From Bryobacterales bacterium (GTDB lineage: Bacteria > Acidobacteriota > Terriglobia > Bryobacterales > Bryobacteraceae), in assembly GCA_016789905.1 (NCBI GenBank), contig JAEUQC010000015.1, positions 43,237 to 107,236 on the forward strand: a stretch of DNA of 64,000 nt, read 5' to 3'. The notes below the pieces were generated by a model. The model saw nothing but the letters and a program-made list of their open reading frames with translations, searched no databases and had not been told where the DNA came from. Position 1 is the stretch's first letter. Each line of letters starts with the position of its first letter. This document shows positions 59,276-64,000 of the stretch, piece by piece. The translations under genes and the position numbers were made by a program.

Positions 59276-61292
59276 GGCGCGCGGGTATGGCAGCGGCGGG
59301 CACGACACGCAAGTCCGTCCACTGCGAATAACGGCGCGGCTTTGGCGCTGAGGCATCGGTGACGATCACCTGCAACGCGTACTCCCCCGCTTTCATGCGG
59401 CTCCCCAGCCGGATCACCCCGTTGGCGGACTTCGGGTTGCTCATCACCACCTCGCTGCCGTGAAAGATCTCTTTTCCCTCGTCGAACAGCTTCACCTGAA
59501 TCGCCAGCCTGGCGCCGGGCTTGGCGTTCAGAACTTGGACTGAGTACGCCACCTCCTCACCCGCCTTGAACAGCCGCGTACCCAAGCGGCTGGCGTCCTG
59601 AATTTCAGTGCCGGAGGCCACGAAAAGACTCGACAACGTCATCTTTCGCTTGGTCAGATCCGGTGCCATGACGAACTGGCTGGCCGTGCCAATCGCGCCG
59701 GCGCCGCTATCGCGGATGGCGGCGCGGAGCTGGTAGGGCCCAGGATTCTTGAGCGGATAAGCGACGGAGACGAACAGACCGTGGGCGAGCTTCTCCTTGG
59801 CCGTGCCGGGTTCGATACTGATGCCGACCGGCTTGTAGGTGTTGTGCGGGCTGACCCCGTTCGCGTCGAACCCGGCCACCAAAATCTCCAGTTGGCCGCG
59901 CAGCTTGCCTTCGGGGGTTGTTGTGAACTTTACGTTTTCCAGCCCGATGTGAAGCAGGCAGTGTAGATAAGGGCGCTCCTGCGCATCGACGGCAAAAAGG
60001 CCAGTGAGCTTTACCGGGATGGCCGCCGATTGAAACGGGGCGGCCAGGGCGCTGACGAGTTGTTGCTGCGGCGTCTGGCTCGGCGGCGGGACGGGCGGCG
60101 TATCTTCCACGCCGATGAAGCCATTCCGGCTGCGGACTTCCAGCCCCTTCCGCTTCACCCTTACGGTGATCCGATGATACTTGCGGTCAAACGTCTCCTC
60201 CTGCGGATCGTAGCCGAGCAGGTAGAAGCCGGCCTGATCGTCGAGCACACGGCGGAGTGAGTCATCGACGGTGTTACTGTCCAGGAACGCCCGGCCGCCG
60301 GTATCGGCGGCAAGTATCCGGAGCGGATCCTGACTCTGGCGGAACTCACGGGCGCGTCTTTCCAAATCCTGATCCACGCGGCGGGGATCGACTCTGTCGG
60401 CGGCGGTGAGGCCGAGGGTTTGCAGACCGCGCGGATCGATCGTGTAGATGACCACGCCGGCGCGCGAGGCCAGATTGGTGAGGCGGTGCAAAGGGTCCGT
60501 CAGTGTCCCGTTCAGTACGTCGAAGCCCCGGGAGCGGGTTTGCAGTTTGAAGCCTTCCGAGAGCAGGACGATGGACTTGCGGCCTGGGACAGGGGCGAGG
60601 CCATTGAGGATCCACTGCAAGGCTCCGAAGGCGCCAAGCCCGGCGGCGCGATTCTGCAACTCCTCTTCGGCGGTGTCGGAATCGCCGTCCTCCTCGTCGG
60701 CGTCGAGGAGGGCGGCGGTGGCACCTTCCATCGCCTTGATGCTGCTGGCGCTGGTACGGGAACGGAAGTTCCAGCGGAGCGTATCGGCGAGCTGGTTGAT
60801 CTGGTTGTGATCGGTGGTAAAGGATTGAAACGCGCCGGCGCCGGAACCGGTGCGCAGGAGAGCGATGCGGTCGCCGGGCTGCAGGCTGGCGGTGAATTTC
60901 TTAATGGCGTCGCGGACGTGATACATGCTCTCAAAACTTAAGGCGAGATCGTCAACGACGAGGACGACTGTGCGGCGGACCTGGTCCGGCTTGTAGGCGG
61001 GCGGGGGGATGGGCGTGGCGTTGGGGTCCAGCTTTTTGGGCGGGCGGGGCGTGGGCCCGGACTGCGTTTGGATGAAGGCGAAGCGGGTGATCTTGCGGGG
61101 CTTGCCGTCTTGCAGTATCTCGAATTCGCCCGGTTCCAGGTCGGGGATCACACGGCCGGATTTGTCGGTGACGACGGCATCGAGCTGGACGAGATTGACG
61201 TTGACGCGGATGAGCGGGGCGTCGGCGCTGGGGGGCGTTTGGGCGAGGGCGGCTAGGCCGATGATGACGAGGAGGCTACTGGGCCTGCACAT
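59271..61292 (-). CDS. Secreted protein with VWFA-related acidobacterial domain (paralogue 1)
   Basis: 673 residues from ATG 61292, giving a signal peptide (MCRPSSLLVIIGLAALAQ). The conserved N-terminal module (APLIRVNVNLVQLDAVVTDK, GRVIPDLEPGEFEILQDGK) precedes a von Willebrand factor A-like domain (about 115-335) with VVLVVDDLALSFESM at the metal site and RKSIVLLSEGFK later. The C-terminal part is beta-rich. This layout is the family TIGR03436 known mainly from Acidobacteriota. The MIDAS pattern DxSxS reads DDLALS, so divalent ion binding may differ. It overlaps the upstream paralogue's stop by 17 bases. Confidence 0.92.
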   Translation of the reverse strand: MCRPSSLLVIIGLAALAQTPPSADAPLIRVNVNLVQLDAVVTDKSGRVIPDLEPGEFEILQDGKPRKITRFAFIQTQSGPTPRPPKKLDPNATPIPPPAYKPDQVRRTVVLVVDDLALSFESMYHVRDAIKKFTASLQPGDRIALLRTGSGAGAFQSFTTDHNQINQLADTLRWNFRSRTSASSIKAMEGATAALLDADEEDGDSDTAEEELQNRAAGLGAFGALQWILNGLAPVPGRKSIVLLSEGFKLQTRSRGFDVLNGTLTDPLHRLTNLASRAGVVIYTIDPRGLQTLGLTAADRVDPRRVDQDLERRAREFRQSQDPLRILAADTGGRAFLDSNTVDDSLRRVLDDQAGFYLLGYDPQEETFDRKYHRITVRVKRKGLEVRSRNGFIGVEDTPPVPPPSQTPQQQLVSALAAPFQSAAIPVKLTGLFAVDAQERPYLHCLLHIGLENVKFTTTPEGKLRGQLEILVAGFDANGVSPHNTYKPVGISIEPGTAKEKLAHGLFVSVAYPLKNPGPYQLRAAIRDSGAGAIGTASQFVMAPDLTKRKMTLSSLFVASGTEIQDASRLGTRLFKAGEEVAYSVQVLNAKPGARLAIQVKLFDEGKEIFHGSEVVMSNPKSANGVIRLGSRMKAGEYALQVIVTDASAPKPRRYSQWTDLRVVPAAAIPARP

Positions 61293-63264
61293 GGATGTCG
61301 GTCCACTCCGAAAGGACAAGGGGTTTCTTGCCGGACGAATCGGTCACGACGATCTGGAGGGCGTATTCGCCGGGGGCGATGTCCTTGGACAGCCGGATCA
61401 CACCGGAGGCGGCTTCCGGATTGGAGAGAGCTTTGGCGGGGCTTTCAAAGAGCAGCCGGCCGTCGGCGACAAGGCGGACCTGCGCGCTAAGATCCGCCTC
61501 CTTCTTCGGATTGAGGATCTGGACGGAATAGGCGAGTTCCTCGCCGGGCGCGAAGCGGCGCGTGGCGAGGCGAAGTCCCTCGGCCGGGGGACGGGCGGGA
61601 GCGGCGAGGAGGCCGGAGAGAGCCATGCGGTTCTTGCGAAGGTCCGGGGCGACGACGAATTGGCTGGCCGAACCGAGGGCGCCGGTGGCCTGTTCGCGAA
61701 TGGCGGCGCGAAGCTGGTAGGGTCCGGGTTTCCTGACGGGATAGAAGATGGCGGCTGACATGCCGCGGGCGCGAGTTTCTTCGAGTTTGGCTGGGTCGAT
61801 GGCAAAGTCGATGGTCTCGATGGTGTTGTGGGGAGAGACGCCGTTGGGGTCGAAGCTGGCGACGAGGATGTCCATTTTGCTATGGAGTTTGCCGTCGGGG
61901 CCTGGGGTGAGTTTGGTGTTTTGGATGCCAATGTGGAGCAGGCAATGGAGGATGGGATTGTTTTGCGGATCGAGGGCGAACAGGCCGGTGAGCTTGACGG
62001 GAATGCCGGAAGCGTGGAACGGGGCGTGGAGCGCTTCGAGAATGGGCTGGCGGGTGGTTGGGCGGGCGCTGCCGTCATCGATGCCGACGAAGCCGTTGCG
62101 GGTGCGGACGCGGGCGCCGGGGCGCTTCACGCGGACGGAGATGCGGTGGTACTTGCGGTCGAAGGTCTCGTTGTCCGGGTCGTAGCCGAGGAGGTAGAAA
62201 CCGGCCTGGTCGTCAAGAACGCGCTGGAGGCTGTTTTCGACGGAATTGGAAAAGAGAAACATCCCACCGGTATCGTTGGCGAGAAGGCGGAGCGGGATTT
62301 GCGTCTGGCGTTGTTCGGCGGCGCGGCGGTCGGTGACCGACAGCGCTTGCTCGCTGTTCCGGACGTCATCGGCGGCGACGATGTTGGAGGTGAGGAGTCC
62401 GCGGGGGTCGACGGTGTAGATGACAACGCCGGCGCGGGTGGCCTGGGCGGTGAGGCGCAGGACGGGGTCGGCGAGAGTGGCATTGATACTGTCGACGTGG
62501 GACAGATCGTTTTGCGTGCGGAAGCCTTCGGAGAAAAGAATGATGGACTTGCGGCCCGGGACGGGGCCTAGTCCGTTGATGATCCACTGCAGGGCGGAAG
62601 TGGTTCCGAGGCCGGCAGTTTGGTTAAGAATGGCGGCTTCGGCGGCATCGGAATCGTATTCCCGCAGCGATGGGCGTGTACCGGCGGACATATTGGCGGC
62701 GTTGGTGCCGACGGGGCGGGTGTAACTGAGACCGGTTCGGGAGCGTGGATACCAGCGGAGGCCGCTGGCGAGGAGGCGGATGCGGTTGTGGTCCGTGGTA
62801 AAGGACTGGAAGCTGCCGGAGCCGGAGGAGGTGCGAAGCAGGGCCACGAGATCACCGGGGTGGAGAGTGGCGGTGAAGGACTGAAGGGCCTGGCGAACAG
62901 CGGCGATGCTTTCGAAGGTGAGCGCGAGGTCGTCAACGACGAGAACGATGGACCGGCGGATATCCTTTGGGTTGACCGTTGGGGGCGGCAGGGGGATGCC
63001 ATTGGCGGTGGCGGCGGGCCGGGGGGCGGCGGTGTTCGGGATGAATGCAAACCGGGTGATCGGGCGGGGCTTGCCGTCCTGGAGGATTTCGAACTCGTTG
63101 GGCTGGAGGCCGGTGAGGATGCGGCCGTCTTTGCCGGTGACGACGGCATCGACTTGCACGAGATTCACATTGACGCGGATGAGCGGGGCATCCGGATCGG
63201 GTTGCTGCTGCGCGAGGGCGGGGAAGGGGAGTATTGGGAGCAGTAGCAGTAGAAATTGCTTCAC
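61276..63264 (-). CDS. Secreted protein with VWFA-related acidobacterial domain (paralogue 2)
   Basis: 662 residues starting at GTG 63264, chosen because it gives a signal peptide (VKQFLLLLLPILPFPALAQ); the frame stays open 34 codons upstream. Same layout as the neighbouring paralogue: APLIRVNVNLVQVDAVVTGK, LTGLQPNEFEILQDGKPRPI, the VWFA domain with VLVVDDLALTFESI and RKSIILFSEGF, and a C-terminal half with FYLLGYDPDNETFDRKYHRI. The pair clearly arose by duplication. Function in the family is unknown; surface or periplasmic protein binding is a reasonable guess. Confidence 0.92.
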   Translation of the reverse strand: MKQFLLLLLPILPFPALAQQQPDPDAPLIRVNVNLVQVDAVVTGKDGRILTGLQPNEFEILQDGKPRPITRFAFIPNTAAPRPAATANGIPLPPPTVNPKDIRRSIVLVVDDLALTFESIAAVRQALQSFTATLHPGDLVALLRTSSGSGSFQSFTTDHNRIRLLASGLRWYPRSRTGLSYTRPVGTNAANMSAGTRPSLREYDSDAAEAAILNQTAGLGTTSALQWIINGLGPVPGRKSIILFSEGFRTQNDLSHVDSINATLADPVLRLTAQATRAGVVIYTVDPRGLLTSNIVAADDVRNSEQALSVTDRRAAEQRQTQIPLRLLANDTGGMFLFSNSVENSLQRVLDDQAGFYLLGYDPDNETFDRKYHRISVRVKRPGARVRTRNGFVGIDDGSARPTTRQPILEALHAPFHASGIPVKLTGLFALDPQNNPILHCLLHIGIQNTKLTPGPDGKLHSKMDILVASFDPNGVSPHNTIETIDFAIDPAKLEETRARGMSAAIFYPVRKPGPYQLRAAIREQATGALGSASQFVVAPDLRKNRMALSGLLAAPARPPAEGLRLATRRFAPGEELAYSVQILNPKKEADLSAQVRLVADGRLLFESPAKALSNPEAASGVIRLSKDIAPGEYALQIVVTDSSGKKPLVLSEWTDIHVQAQ

Positions 63265-63309
63265 GGCTGCCCCAATTATATGTGCGGTTTCCCCGCTTCG
63301 CGAATTCTT

Positions 63310-63318
63310 TGCTATACT
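63310..63318 (+). promoter_or_regulatory. Extended -10 promoter for the tRNA/tuf transcript
   Basis: TG at 63310-63311 followed by one base and TATACT (63313-63318) makes an extended -10 element 58 bases upstream of the first tRNA. No good -35 hexamer is seen 17 bases upstream, which is normal for extended -10 promoters. It divides the two divergent units: the VWFA genes and the tRNA/tuf genes. Confidence 0.5.
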
Positions 63319-63376
63319 CACATTGTTCGGCCGTTGTTGGTGCGTCTTCGCGCCCTGGCTGGGCAAGCAGTATTCC

Positions 63377-63452
63377 GCTGGCGTAGCTCAGCTGGTAGAG
63401 CATCTGATTTGTAATCAGAGGGTCGGGGGTTCGATCCCCTCCGCCAGCTCCA
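63377..63452 (+). tRNA. tRNA-Thr (anticodon TGT)
   Basis: 76 bases including an encoded CCA end. Acceptor stem GCTGGCG pairs with CGCCAGC. The D arm has AGCTCAGCTGGTAGAGC, the anticodon arm is TCTGA-TTTGTAA-TCAGA with anticodon TGT, and the T arm is GGGGG-TTCGATC-CCCTC-like. It would read ACA and other ACN threonine codons. Confidence 0.97.
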
Positions 63453-63521
63453 AAAGGTTCCCGCAGTTTAATTCAGGACCTGCCAGGCAAGCACGGCGGT
63501 AACTGAAAGCAAGTTTTTCCC

Positions 63522-63609
63522 GGACAGGTGGCGGAGCGGTCAATCGCAGCAGACTGTAAATCTGCCGCCCCTTGGGGCTACGAAGGTTCAAATCCTTCCC
63601 TGTCCACCA
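63522..63609 (+). tRNA. tRNA-Tyr (anticodon GTA)
   Basis: 88 bases including CCA. It has the long variable arm of bacterial type II tRNA-Tyr (CCGCCCCTTGGGGCTACG region). Acceptor stem GGACAGG pairs with CCTGTCC, discriminator A, and the anticodon loop contains GTA (CAGACTGTAAATCTG). Confidence 0.97.
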
Positions 63610-63664
63610 TCCCTTTGGAGTAAGCAGTCTCATTCAGTCATAATGGAATGATTCGGCACTTCGG

Positions 63665-63740
<76 letters not shown>

Positions 63741-63808
63741 CACTTTCCGCAGTTGAATCCTTCCGTCGCCAAATCGGCGCGAAATATCCCCGAACAGGTT
63801 GCAATCGC

Positions 63809-64000
<192 letters not shown>

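Noticed and set aside
57946..59322. A 458-codon minus-strand frame opposite the third Gfo/Idh/MocA gene
   Set aside because: It lies antisense to a clear oxidoreductase gene with Rossmann and EKP motifs, and its N-terminal part is only the minisatellite.

Overview
The window looks like a chromosomal segment of an Acidobacteriota bacterium of the Solibacter/Bryobacter type. The reasons are high G+C coding DNA, two tandem secreted proteins with the VWFA-related acidobacterial domain, a DUF1549/DUF1553 plus DUF1501 pair, three Gfo/Idh/MocA oxidoreductases (two with twin-arginine-like leaders), a PEP-CTERM protein, and many translationally coupled genes. The assignment rests on gene content only; no database search was possible.

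1-11.2 kb (minus strand): a MacB-like ABC export operon (two FtsX-type permeases, HlyD-type adaptor, ATPase cut by the window edge), a hybrid histidine kinase split by a frameshift, and a large Cache-PAS-GGDEF-EAL protein. 11.3-14.3 kb: a 5-oxoprolinase operon (pxpB, pxpC, pxpA) followed by an RraA-family protein with a signal peptide. 14.3-19.3 kb: a CBM9/PKD-like secreted protein, a serine hydrolase, a PEP-CTERM protein, rsmG and a secreted Gfo/Idh/MocA oxidoreductase.

19.5-27.8 kb (plus strand): nine tightly packed genes. A 2-hydroxyacid dehydrogenase and a HpcH/HpaI aldolase lead into a radical SAM protein, a stand-alone asparagine-synthase-like PP-loop protein, a full AsnB-type amidotransferase, a UGT-type glycosyltransferase, a GT2 glycosyltransferase, an ASKHA-kinase-like protein and a GNAT acetyltransferase. 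Most junctions overlap (TAGTG or ATGA). It reads as a modification or biosynthesis pathway whose product I cannot name, and it is the best candidate here for an undescribed system.

27.8-35.3 kb: a small membrane protein, a cytochrome-c/DUF1549/DUF1553 protein with its DUF1501 partner, a BNR sialidase-like protein, a broken Uma2 nuclease gene and a protein with three tandem RidA domains. 35.4-39.6 kb: the housekeeping block rplM-rpsI-rpsB-tsf-pyrH-frr with a strong terminator after frr. 39.7-48.2 kb: a TonB-dependent receptor coupled to an acyltransferase-like membrane protein, a triple-BON protein, a second Gfo/Idh/MocA protein, and a LytS/LytTR two-component pair separated by a duplicated spacer.

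48.2-50.5 kb is an accessory pocket: a decayed vapBC toxin-antitoxin pair and a 1-kb array of about ten alternating repeats at about 110-bp spacing that is not a CRISPR. 50.5-59 kb: a VOC-MFS-TPR-membrane protein operon, a 120-bp tandem repeat array, HAD and SDR genes, an isolated fliM, a third Gfo/Idh/MocA protein and a 28-bp minisatellite. 59.3-64 kb: the two VWFA paralogues, then tRNA-Thr(TGT), tRNA-Tyr(GTA), tRNA-Thr(GGT) and the start of tuf.
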